Assembly (NCBI GenBank): GCA_030267565.1 | Contig: BRXU01000019.1 | Location: 298,501 to 362,500 of the forward strand | Length of the DNA stretch: 64,000 nt | Source of the DNA: Pleodorina starrii | Taxonomy: Eukaryota; Chlorophyta; Chlorophyceae; Chlamydomonadales; Volvocaceae | Direction of reading: 5' to 3' | Part shown: positions 47,601 through 58,256 of the stretch, piece by piece | Numbering within the stretch: position 1 is the first letter of the stretch | Layout of the letters: every line of letters starts with the position of its first letter | Translations under genes and position numbers: made by a program | The notes under the pieces: model-generated | The model's input: the letters and a program-made list of their open reading frames with translations, nothing else | Database searches by the model: none | What the model was told of the DNA's origin: nothing

Positions 47601-50600
47601 CGGGTGCGGGTGCCGTGCTGAGAAATGAACGTGAACGTGCGTCAGCTCTTAGTAGTTTTGTCAATGGTCGGTGCTTGTTGTTGCGATGGCGGTCTTCTTC
47701 AGGCCGCCTTCTTCGGGGAAAGGTGCATAGATCCAGCGGGCCAACTGGCCGAGCTGGCTGGGCGGTTGCTGGCTGGATGCTGGCCCCTGGCCCCAGCACG
47801 ACGGGGCGGTTGGGCCGCTGGCAGGCGCACAGACGCCCCCAAATGCACTGCTGCCTGTTGCCCCTCCCGGGTTTATGCAGTGGAGCCTGACGTCCGCCCG
47901 CCCGTTCGCCCGCATGTCCTGGAAGATCAGAGGCCTTGGGGATCCATGCGGCGATGGTTGCCGTCCCGCATCACCGCCACCGCAATAACTACTGTTATGC
48001 TGTAATGCGCACGGCGCCCCCACTCGGCTGCTGCGGGCATCCACCTTCCGTCCTCGGCCCTGTGGCCTGGCCCCGCCTCACACGCCCGCATGGACCCCTG
48101 CCCCAGGTCCGCAAGTGGCTGCGGCGGCGGCGGCACCAGCGGCGGCTGGCGGAGGCGCGGGCCCGGGCGGACGCAATGCAGCGCAAGCTCAGGTGCGGTG
48201 TCGCGCGCGCATGCGGAGCGAAGAGGCGGGGGGCCGGGGCGTGATTCCGCCTCCCCCACAAACCGCGAGGTAGCCATGGTCCGCGTTTCTTCATTTTACA
48301 CGCCTGCCCGTGGACTGCGACTGCAGCGCTGTGTTCGCTGCACTGTATCCGCCCCTCTTGAGGCTGGTCCTAGCTCTCTCGCTCTTGGCCCCTCCGCAGG
48401 GACCGGGCCGCGCGCGTGATCCAGGCCTGGGTGCGCGGCCACCTGGCTCGCCGCCTTGCCGCTCGACTGGCAGTGCAGGCCGCAGCGGAGCGGGAGCAGA
48501 GGCGCAGGGCGGAGGCGGCGCGGGCCGCGGCGGCGACACGCATCCAGAGGGCCTGGCGGGCGCACAGGCGGGCGGTGCGGTACGCGGCGGCGCTGGCTCG
48601 TGCGGAGGAGCTGCGGCGGCAACGGGAGCAGCAGCAGCAGCAGGAGCCCCTGTGGAGGCCAGCGGAGACGGAGACGGAAGCTGAGACGAAGGCGGTTGCG
48701 GGGCCAGGGCGGGTGCAGGAGCCGCAGGCGACGGCGTTCCCGCGGGGCCAGGAGCAGGGGGCTGAACGGGGCCTTCGGGCGCCGCGCCGCGACGGCATAT
48801 CTTCGATGCCGCTGGAGAAAGCGGTGGTGGTGATTCAGGTACGGCAGGAAATTGTACGGCTGCCGTGTTGTACGTGGCGGTCGGCACCTGGGCTTGCGCC
48901 GCGTTGCAGTGTTGCCGTGTTGTGCCATGCGGCAGCCAGCTGTCACACACACGTGTTGCATGCAGGAATGAGCGCCCCGGCCGTTCATCCATGACGGGCA
49001 TGGCGGGCCGGCAGAATGCCCCCGTGGTCTTTGGGGGAATAATCGTGTGGAGGTGTGCGAGACCAGTACTCAGTTGCGTATGTGCATGCATGCCCCTGAG
49101 GGATGTCCCAACATGTCTGCGAGTCAGCGCCCGCCACCTTTCCCGCATTCCACCATTCCTCGTTTTGACATACCTACTTGCGGCAGGACGGGAGCGTACC
49201 GCGCCGCGCCGGTTACTGCGCGCCCAAGCCCTTCCCGATATCAACCCTTTCATGCTGCTCGTTGTTCATCCCATCCCCTTCTTTGCCCTAGCATCAGCTG
49301 CCGTATTTCCTTGAGGAGAGCTCCAACCTCCGAGGTCCGCTCTCAACTCACCTATTCCCATTCCCCTGGCTTGCAGTCCCAACCCCCCCTGCTGCTCCGC
49401 CCTCCCAACCCACCTTTCTGCCTCCCTCCCGGGTCCTCCTTCAATCGATACCACCATTCCAGCCTCCATTGCCCCCCGTCGCCCTCCACCTCTTACCCCC
49501 ACCCACCGCCCCCCAGTCCCACCTGCGCGGCTGGCTGGTCCGCCGCAGCTCCGACCTGTGGTGGGCCCGCGCCTCCCACTCGCTGCGGGAGCGGAGGGCG
49601 GCCGTGCGGGCCTGGCAGCAGCACCAGCGCTTCATGGCCGCCAGCTACGACATGCAGGCGCAGGTGGGAGTGGGGGAGGGTGTGCGTGGGGGGGTTGGGG
49701 GGCGGGGACTGAGGGAGGGGCCAGCGTGAGGGGAAAGGTGGGGAGGCCGAGCGGGTGGGCGACGCGGGCCGCCGGGGCGGGCGGCGTCGAGGCAGGGGAC
49801 TGCGATGCGGCGTACGGAGGCATGGGCGGGGGTGCGGATAAGCCCTCTGTTAATCTTTGGAGTCGCCAAGGGTTATGGCAGCTTGCGCCCGTGGCCTCCG
49901 GGATGCGGCCGTTGGGAGTGGTCCGGGAGTAGCATCGGCCCGATCGGGCCAGACCGGGTCGAGCTCGTGCGGAGGGTCTCAACATCCCGCTACCTTGCCC
50001 TCCCGTCATTTTTTCTTCTTGAGTCCTTCTCCATCCGCCTCCTCTCCCCCATTGCCCACCTCCCGCCCGCCTCCCGCTGCGGTTATTCCTTTACTTCCTC
50101 CCGCCCACCTCCTTGCCCGGCCCTCCCTCCCTCCCTCAGCTGCTTGGCGCCATGGTCCGCGAGGCCCAGGTGGCTGAGGCGCTGGCTGCCGACCGGCGGC
50201 GCCAGGAGGGGGAGCTGCGGGCGGCCTTCAACGAGTGGCTGCTGCAGCAGCAGAGGGTGGCGCTGTCGCAGCCGCTGCCCAGGGGCTGGGTGCCGCACCC
50301 GCACCCGGATCAGCCGGGCCGCATGTGCTTCCTCAACACACGCACGGGTGGGTCGGAGGGTGGCTGTGTGGGTTGGGGTCGGGATTGGGGATAGGCGATT
50401 GCCGGGTGGCTGGGTTGGGCAGTCAGCCGGATGCGGCAGCGGAAGGGGAGGAGGTCCGTGGGGAACGTGATGGGCGGGGCTGGCCGCTAGGGGGCGTTCA
50501 CGGCTTCGCTCGCTCGCCCGGCACAGGACGTGGCTGGCCGCCAGGGGGCCTGATGGCGTTCCGGTTGGAGCTGATCCTTTTGGATGGAGGGGCCAAGCGA

Positions 50601-51321
50601 GCACCTGTGGACACTGACATACGGCACGGGCGATGTGCATGTGTGCGTGCTTGTGTTGGTTGGTTTGTTGATGGGCCAGTTGGTTGCTTGGTTGGGCAGC
50701 GCCTCGCGTCGGATGAGGGGGGGGGGCGCCGCCGTGAACAGACCGCGGGGAGGTTCCACGCCCCCGCGGAGAGCTTCACCAGCGCGGTCCCGTGCACCAG
50801 GAGGAGGAGGGGGAGACTGCGCAGCGTAACGTCACTGCAAGCCAACGTGGCAACCCCTACCGTCAACCTCGTGGCTCTCTCCCCCTCCCCCGCCCTCCAT
50901 CCATGCTCCCTGGCGCCCATGGTTTTTTACTCCGCGCTTTCCGGCTCTCACGCTCTGGCTCGTTTCCCTTCTTCCTTGCCGTTTCCCCCGACCCGACCTT
51001 CCTCCTCCTCCCCATCCGCCGCCCCACGCCTCCGCCTCCACCTCCACCTCCTGCCGTCCCCCAACAGGCGAGCTGCACGCTTTGCACCCCGCGGTTTCGG
51101 AGCTGGCCCGTCATGCCCGCGAACAGCACTCGGCCGCGCTTTCCTCCCTGCAGCAGCGCTTCTCCGGAGTGCCCGCCTACCTTGCTAGCTTGCACGCGGC
51201 CACGGCGGCGCAGGCGGACATCGCAATGAGGGCCATCGCAATCATGTACCAGCAGAGCGGGACGGCGGGGGCGGTGGCTGGGCCGGCCGGCGAAGGCAGG
51301 GCCAGCCGGAGTGGAGCTTGA
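44627..51321 (+). CDS. IQ-motif and WW-like domain protein, probable calmodulin-binding cytoskeletal protein
   Basis: Nine exons join in phase: 44627-44725, 44987-45202, 45734-46579, 47227-47571, 48107-48192, 48400-48838, 49517-49663, 50140-50347 and 51068-51321, giving 879 residues. After an alpha-helical N-terminus and a disordered Ser/Pro/Gly stretch (about 106-387) there are four IQ motifs, the sites where calmodulin binds: VIQRQVRKWLRRR (about 499), VIQAWVRGHLARR (about 537), RIQRAWRAHRRAVR (about 578) and VIQSHLRGWLVRR (about 675). Motifs 1 and 4 are split across introns. Near 771-803 is a WW-like domain, LPRGWVPHPHPDQPGRMC, then FLNTRTGELHALHP, in which the second tryptophan is replaced. 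Function is not assigned; IQ arrays with helical arms suggest a cytoskeletal, flagellar or centriolar role, which is inference. Confidence 0.82.
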
Positions 51322-54300
51322 GAGTTGGGAGGGAGCGAGGTGGATGAGGGAGGGCATGCGGGTTGGGGGGGGAGGATTCCAGGAAGAGATCTCCCGGATG
51401 CGAGTGAGGCTCGTGTGTGAGGCTCGTGGTGTGCAGGGCGGGGGGGGGGATGGATGCGAGCGAGGCCCGGGGGGGGGCGGGGAGGAGCGGGGGGCAGCAA
51501 GACGAGTGAATGGCCGCGAAACGTGAATGAGAAAAGAGAGGACTGGGGCGAACGGTGGGGGAAGGGCGTGCGACTGCGGTGGCAAGGGTTCGAGATCACG
51601 CGGATATGCATGGTGGAAACGGCAAAGGAATGCGGAAGGAGGCACGCGGGGCCGTGAGGTTGCAACGCATTTTCCATCGCCAAAGGATGAGTTACTGCTG
51701 CGGAGGTACTGTGGACGTATGGAGTGTGGGACGCAGCACTGCGTGTGTGTATGTGTGTGTCTGGCAGTGCTCCTCGGATGCGACGTGTTGCGTTTGGACA
51801 GAGCATGTAGATAGGTGCCAATGTGGGGAGCAGAAGGGAGCGGGGCCCACGGGAGTTGACAGGGACGGGGACGGGGGGGGGCCCGCCGCACCCGCACCCG
51901 CACCCGCTGGGCTGCATGGGTTTGCCCAGGAGGCGCAGGTGGTGGAGGTGGGCTACGCTAACCAGCTGGATGTGATGTGATGTGATGTGATGTGATGTGA
52001 GGCGGTGCGGCGGCTGTTCCCGTAGATATCCTGCCCTGTGCTGTCCACTCGGTGACTCGGGTACATTGCGTCTGCCCGCCCGCCCCCCATGAGGGAGGGG
52101 AGAGGGTTAGCGAGGTTTTATGTGGCGGAGGGGGAGGGGCGGCCGGACCGGAGCGGGTTCCCTCGGGTAGCATGTGGACTTTCCCCTTACCCACACCTCC
52201 GTGTGTGTGTGGGGGGGGGTTGTTTGTGTGTGTGTGTGGGGGGGTGTCCAGCTGGTAGGTGCAAAGAGCAAGGAAGGCCCGGCCCCGCTGTAGATCAAGA
52301 GCGTGTGGGCCGCAAGGGACGGTGCGGGCAACGGGTCTCTGGCGGCTGCGTCTGTCACTGCCACTCCTGTCAGCCGTTCAGGCGGAGCGAGGCAAAGTGC
52401 CCGGCCCTGTCCGGCCCCCTTGAGGCTATGCGCGGATGCGGAGTGGTTGGGTTGGGTCGGATCCTTCGGGGAGGGATGCCGCTGAAGGAGGAGGACGGTG
52501 TGATGGATCCGCGCACAGCCATTCGTTGCAAATGTACGTTGTGTGTTTGTGTGGTAGAGGGGTACCGGCCCTTCTGGCAATTGCCAGGAACTAGCGGCTC
52601 CGGCAGGTTTGTTGCGCCGCCGGGCTCCTTTTGAGGCGGCTGTCGCCAGATGGGCCGGATGCAGATTTCAGACGTTCCATGAGGTATTACGGCATTTTGT
52701 ACTGCGGATACGGTGATTGGAGCGTCCATGCCTGCATGCTGTGACGCTGCCTCGTTTTGTGTGGTCGGCAAATTGTGGGGCACAGTGCACCACGGGCCGT
52801 CCCCGCCTGCGCAGCGACACGCTGCTGCACTGCTCTTGGCCGTGCTTGGCCAAGGTTGCATTCGGGCACATCTGCTGAGTGCTTCCCGTACGAATGCAGT
52901 GATACGCGCTTGACAGCCATTCCGCGTCTGCCTTCACATTTCGAGCGGTGTGGACCGGGGGAGGGGAGGGGCGTTGTTCACCAAGCGCAGAGGGTCGCTG
53001 AGAAGCATTCAAGATGCGACCAGCAACACGTCGTTATGCTTGGGTTGCGCATTCGGTGGGCAGCTCATGTCTGTGGCTGATACCGGGAGCTGCTACGGGC
53101 GGGCCCCAGACCGGCAGGTGGAGACAGAGACGCCGCTGCTCCGGGCGCCGGTGGGGGGGAGAGAACGTACTCGGTGAAAAGCGCCGCGATGTGTAAATGT
53201 CGGGCGGGTTTGTGGAGTGATGCGTTGGCGCAGCGCACTGCCCTCCTTATGTACCGGTATGTGTAAAACATTCGGTGAGGTTTGAACGTATTGCCAACCG
53301 GGAAAGCAAGTCGCGGACGCATGCGCTGCAGTGGTGTGGCTGCCAACACTCACCGTTATCCGTTGAGCACAGCTTCGAGTCATGGGACGGAGTGACATGC
53401 AACATTTCAATTCCCGGCGTCAAACCGACCCCATCAAAGGAGTGGCCATCTGCTTGCACATCACGTCGCGTCGCGTCACGCGAGCCGAGCACGCAGCTAG
53501 CGACCCTACCGGTATTGCCTCATCAATATTCTGCTGTGATTGTTATAGATCCTCTGGAGGTTAAAACCAGTGGGCCAGCTGACCGTGCATCCCAGAACAG
53601 TTATCAACACAAGTCACACCCTGAGTCACCCAGGCAGGAACGAGCTGAACGAGCGAGCCCCGGCGTTGAGGCCCAGAAAACCGTGGTCGTGTACGCCAAG
53701 AGGCGCCAAGCAGGGCCAAGCCGGCAACGGACACCAGCTGATTGAGCAGCCAGGATCGCCCTTCCCAAGCCGAGAGGCGCGCCATAGCGCCAACGACAGT
53801 CTGTTGATGGAGGGGCCATACATCGCAACCCATCAGGCCACGGGTGAAGACGGCGCTCCGTTGCCCGAACTTCGCCCGCGGCTTGCGCTGCGAATCACAC
53901 GAATCATACGTGTTTATACATAAATCCAACATGGCTACTTCACGTTGTAAAAGTACGAGTAAGTACTCTACAATGTAAAGGCGCAGCTCAGAGAGCGAAG
54001 CTTGAAGCGCGGAAAAGTGCAGATAGTCTGAAACGGCTGACCAGGAACCGCTAGCCTTTTCCTATTCTCCTCATGGCTACGAAATATGTCTTCGTTTCCA
54101 CCGGAATGGCCGATCCGGGTTTGTCTATCTAGCTGTCCACACTTTATTTGACTTTTAAGGAATTGCCAGCTCTAAGACGATTTCATCAACTCTAGTATTG
54201 ATAAAATGATATATTATATTTTTGTTACTATTAGTGAGTGAATGTTGACGAAACCATGGATATGACTTTTCTCACGGTCCAGCCGCCTCCGACATGTCAG

Positions 54301-54465
54301 CAGACATGTCATTGTAGCCGGCGGTTCTTCCAGTCCACGTAAATCGACCAATTTAATACTATCAGGTAGATACAAGCATCTACAATCTAGCTGGCCTCCT
54401 GCCGGAGTACTCGCTGTGCCTTAATAATTCATTGCAGGAAATCTATCGGTCCATGGACCTTCGTA
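51322..54465. other. Intergenic DNA without a supported gene
   Basis: The first kilobase is G-rich 3' flank of the IQ/WW gene. A TGATG pentamer repeat lies at about 51968-51999. Minus-strand open frames around 53560-53932 (one with MARLSAWEGRSWLLNQL) are not supported by a family or splice context. From about 53935 the DNA turns A/T-rich and leads into the LINE ORF1. Confidence 0.45.
51968..51999. repeat. TGATG pentanucleotide microsatellite
   Basis: About six copies of the unit TGATG run head to tail. Confidence 0.9.
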
Positions 54466-55320
54466 ATGCTTGACAGCGATGTAGGTGTTATTAAGGCCTC
54501 CAACGACGATTTGAAGGAGCGAGTGCAACGTCTGGAGTGTGAGCGCCCCCAAAAGGCGGCGTTCTTCACGGACCGCGGTATTGTCGCCCCAAATGGTTTT
54601 CATTATCCGGACGCGGTGGTTATCATTACCGACCGCAATGCGACAGAGGAGCTGGTCAGCGACGTGTTATGCTTGCTGAAGCTCGTTAGGTCGCGAGAGC
54701 CAAAGCTAGTGCAGCTCAGCAAGCCAGGCCAATCGGAGCGAGCCTCAAAAGCTTGGAGGGTGGACATTGACTACAGGGACCACCTGACGTTTTTTACGGC
54801 GACCCGCAGCCTCAGGGACTCGCATGGCTTTCGGGTCGACGACGCGCTCACGCGCGCTGTTCAGGCCGAAAGGTCTCGACTGCGAGAAACGTGGAAGGAG
54901 ATTAAGGAACATCAATGGTTCGCATGCTGGCGCAACGGAGCGGAGCTGTATTATCGGTCCAGCAGCGGGACCCCGGTGAAACAGTATCAGCCCAGCAGGG
55001 CAGCCAGTGAGGCAGGCAGCATCGGGGCAACGGGAAGTGGCAGGACGCCGGCTGCAGGCAGTGGCGAGGCGCCGCAGTCGGGCGTGCCGGCAGTCAACCT
55101 GGCGGCACCGCGGGCAGGTGGAGTGGGGGACACCGGGTCGGCAGAGCAGGCGGCAAGGGCGGCGGTTATCGGCACGGAGCAACGGAAGGATGGGGCGGCG
55201 GATACCGGTGCAGCTGAACGGGCGGATACGGGGACGCTGGCCGGTGCGGTGCAGCAGGCAGGCGTAAGGCTGTCACCGGCACGGCGTCACGGGCAGGCCA
55301 GGTGGCAGGTACCGGTGTAG
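54466..55320 (+). CDS. LINE ORF1-like RNA-binding protein
   Basis: The frame gives 284 residues. It begins with a short coiled-coil (ASNDDLKERVQRLE), then a compact region with VVIITDRNATEELVSDVLCL and WRVDIDYRDHLTFF, and HGFRVDDALTRAVQAER followed by RLRETWKEIKEHQ, which matches the layout of L1-type ORF1 proteins: coiled-coil, RRM-like domain and basic C-terminal domain that recognises 'DD-LT' tails. The last 110 residues are a Gly/Ala/Thr-rich tail. After the stop at 55318-55320 another frame continues coding-like sequence to about 55475, suggesting a frameshift in this copy. The true start could be slightly upstream. Confidence 0.68.
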   Translation: MLDSDVGVIKASNDDLKERVQRLECERPQKAAFFTDRGIVAPNGFHYPDAVVIITDRNATEELVSDVLCLLKLVRSREPKLVQLSKPGQSERASKAWRVDIDYRDHLTFFTATRSLRDSHGFRVDDALTRAVQAERSRLRETWKEIKEHQWFACWRNGAELYYRSSSGTPVKQYQPSRAASEAGSIGATGSGRTPAAGSGEAPQSGVPAVNLAAPRAGGVGDTGSAEQAARAAVIGTEQRKDGAADTGAAERADTGTLAGAVQQAGVRLSPARRHGQARWQVPV

Positions 55321-55390
55321 CGCCTCAGACTGGTGTGATGGATGGGAATGGAACCAGGGGGGCGGTGCTGCCGCCCCCTATGGTGCAGCG

Positions 55391-56077
55391 GACTATGGCG
55401 TCAGCCGCAGCGCTGCCCCCCCCGCCCCGCCCCCTCCACCACCTCCCCCTCCACCCCCGCGGACACAACTAACAGCAACCACAGCAGACACCATCGCCGC
55501 CAAAACTTCTGACGTTCGGCAACAAAAACAAGGAACCTCCGGTGGAGCACCTGAGCGCGTCGAAGCCGAAGGCGTCCAAGAACCCGCGCGGCACAGAGCC
55601 AGTCGTCGGGCTCGCTTACTCAGCTGCACCCAGCGCAATGGACCAGGCGCAACGCTTTCCGCTGGCCGCCCGCGACCCACGACCCGGACCGGTTGGCCGC
55701 ATCAGCACTTCAGCAGGGAGCAAGATGCACTGCCCCGCCTGGCAAGCACTCTGTTCCAACCATCTTGCTCCCTGCCGAAGTGCTGATGCGGCTAACCGAT
55801 CCGGATCGCGGGTCGCGGGGGGCCAGCGGAAAGCGTTGCGCCTGGTCCATTGCGCTGGGTGCAGCTGAGTAAGCGAGCCCGACGACTGGCTCTGTGCCGC
55901 GCGGGTTCTTGGACGCCTTCGGCTTCGACGCGCTCAGGTGCTCCACCGGAGGTTCCTTGTTTTTGTTGCCGAACGTCAGAAGTTTTGGCGGCGATGGTGT
56001 CTGCTGTGGTTGCTGTTAGTTGTGTCCGCGGGGGTGGAGGGCGCGGGGGGGCAGCGCTGCGGCTGACGCCAAAGTCC
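55391..56077. repeat. Long inverted repeat (arms about 320-340 bp, 33-bp loop)
   Basis: The left arm 55391-55727 and right arm 55761-56077 are almost perfect reverse complements around a 33-base loop (55728-55760). They differ by a few substitutions and about 20 bases missing in the right arm within a CCN/GGN-rich run. The same peptide-like frame (MEHLSASKPKASKNPRG) is therefore open on both strands. A transcript in either direction would fold into one long hairpin. Confidence 0.95.
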
Positions 56078-56286
56078 CAACGTTTCCAAGTGTGAAAGGC
56101 TAGTCTTTGCGTGCAACGATGACCTGCGGTCTCAAATTAGCACGGCGTGTGATGCGCAACTCAGACTAGCAGGGCAAGCCGTACCGGCCAAGGACAGCTC
56201 GCGCTACCTAGCTAGGGCTGGTGTACGGACCTGACCGGTCTTTTTGCGCTTGCCGTCAACAATTGTGTGATTAGGCGCGATCTGCT

Positions 56287-57367
56287 TTGTTTGCTCTAAA
56301 TGCTAAGCTTGATAAGTTAAAGTTGTTCTCAGCTGATGTTCGGATGCAGCAGTGTTTCACTACCCAGGTGCGCGCCATTCTGTTGTATGACTGTCAGGCG
56401 TGGGGCCCGTTTGTAATAGCAGAAGCGCTCGAAAGGGCTTCTTCTGGGAGGCGTCGTGATAACAACAACCTAGCGGAGGGCCTTTTTGAGGCTTGTTTAC
56501 GGGATGATGCGGTTCAACTACAAGTCATTTTTATGCGGCAGATTGTGGGGGCGGCGAGGCCTGCCCACCGGCTGCTGTTTGCCGAAATGGCACAGCTCCC
56601 GCTGCAGTACTACATGGCCAAACAGGTTGTTGGTTTCTGGAATCGCGTCCGAAATAAAGCAGGCTGGTTCTCTCGCGTTGGCGGTACTGCGGCAGGAAAT
56701 ACACGACGCACTTACTGACCCCGCTGGGTCTGGCTGGGGTGCTGCAGTGTTGCGGTTGCTAACGTATCTCGAAATCGACATCTGGAGTGGGATGCCGCAG
56801 GACGTCATTGGTTTCTATAACCGCATTGATTGGTTGTTAAGTAAGCCACTCCCCGAAGGAACGATTGTGACAGCGCTGAGGGAGCGGTTGATGAGTGGGT
56901 GGGAGCACGAGCGTTTAAGTGTACCGCCAGAGGCTTACCCTTCGGACGGGAAACAGCCGGGAGTTCAGATGGCGAAGTATAAGCACTGGATGGGTATGCC
57001 CTTTGCGCGGGCAGCGGCAATCATGTGGCCACAGCATGCTAGCGTTTTCATTCCGCGTGCGGCCCACCGGAAACGTTTGCAGTTTCGTTTGTGCTGTTGG
57101 GCGGTTGCGGCCAACAGATCGCGAGTGGGCAGAGTTCAAGTCCCTAGGACTGAGCGAAAATGTCCCTGCTGCGTTGCGGATGGCCAAATAGAGGACGAGA
57201 AGCATGTCCTAATGGAGTGCCCTGCTTATAGTAGCATCCGCGCGGATGGAGGAACCCCTCAATTCGCGAGTATGGAGGAAGCGATGAGATGGGATCCTCC
57301 CCGTTTGGCAAAGATGCTTGAGTGCATCTGGGCCCACCGCAACTTAATGGTCCCCTTTGGCCGCTAG
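56287..57367 (+). pseudogene. LINE ORF2 C-terminal fragment (end of reverse transcriptase and CCHC-like tail)
   Basis: Frame one (56287-56718) includes QVRAILLYDCQAWGPF, the typical 'tilLYgseaWg' block that closes a LINE reverse transcriptase, then helices rich in hydrophobics. The frame then shifts near 56690 to a second open frame that ends at 57367 and carries the zinc-knuckle-like end: ERKCPCCVADGQIEDEKHVL, then MECPAYSSIR. That Cys/His pattern is common at the C-terminus of LINE ORF2. Without the frameshift the two parts would be continuous. Confidence 0.8.
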
Positions 57368-58256
57368 TATCCCCTTCTCCTGCATGGGCGGTATTTCTAC
57401 TGTCGTGCTTTTAGGCGTTTTACTACCCTTGGGCCCTCGGCTCGTATGGGTTTTTGTTCATGAGAGGGGCACGCACCCCCAACCATGTAACACACACACA
57501 CACATGTCAACCCGGACTACCTCCGGTGTTAGGATGGCCGCATTCGATCCACATGTCAACACAGGAGTATGATGATCAGGGATGATCGTTTTGATAGCGT
57601 GGGAAAGAGGTTCTTCGTAACTCGACCCTGTGCGAGACGGAACCTGCAATCCGCACTTCCAAGCCGACCTGTTACTGCTGCGTACCGCTGGCTGCGGCAC
57701 ACTGCGGCACTGTCGTCCGTCTTTCTATCAACATACGCTTTCCACAACTCCACGGCGCAACCAAATTCCGGGATCGCCGCAGGCCCTTCTTGTCACCTAT
57801 TGGACACCTGCCTTGTAACACTGTTACATAGTAGGCGCCATGCTGCAACCATGACATAACCCCCACCCGGGCCGGTCCAGTTGTAACGCGCAAGCCATTG
57901 GCTAGAGCGGTTTGTTATTTCGCTATCATTCCATGTTATTCCGTTACGTTTGCGTATGGCATTCCGTAAGCCTTATCCGAGCATTTTATCGTACGGACAT
58001 CGCCGTACCCTATCATCCGGGCGGCGCGTCCAACCTTCTCCGGTGCTTTTTAGTGCCACCTTAGTGGACGAGCGGTTACTCCCAGCCATAATGCGCCTCG
58101 GCTGTCCCAGGGACGATCCAGCCTCATCCCGAGCACCTGTACGTATGTCCCAACCATGCAGCCCCTGAATACATATCCCAGCAACCATCCACCGCATCGC
58201 ACGCTAGCTACCACTGCCGCCGCCGCAGACTGCTAGCTGCCTCGCTCGATGCTGCT
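57368..58256. other. Intergenic DNA downstream of the LINE and the glycosyltransferase gene
   Basis: A short CA run lies at about 57489-57504. A minus-strand TGTAA at 57824-57828 may be the poly(A) signal of the glycosyltransferase gene, about 430 bases after its stop. No coding sequence is supported. Confidence 0.5.
57824..57828 (-). promoter_or_regulatory. Possible poly(A) signal TGTAA for the fucosyltransferase-like gene
   Basis: Minus-strand TGTAA about 430 bases after the stop codon at 58257-58259. Confidence 0.4.

Larger units (their letters stand above)
54466..57367 (+). mobile_element. Broken LINE (non-LTR) retrotransposon carrying an internal inverted repeat
   Basis: An ORF1-like frame (54466-55320) is followed after a gap by the C-terminal part of a LINE polyprotein (56287-57367). 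The endonuclease and most of the reverse transcriptase are missing, and the space between is occupied by a long inverted repeat (55391-56077). The 3' part has at least one frameshift near 56690. The element is therefore defective. The 3' part has a close relative at 61394-62223. Confidence 0.8.

Noticed and set aside
53560..53932. Minus-strand frame with a signal-anchor-like start (MARLSAWEGRSWLL)
   Set aside because: Three minus-strand frames overlap here and none has support from codon bias, splicing or a known family.
55542..55946. Identical open frame on both strands (MEHLSASKPKASKNPRG)
   Set aside because: This is the automatic result of the inverted repeat, not two genes.
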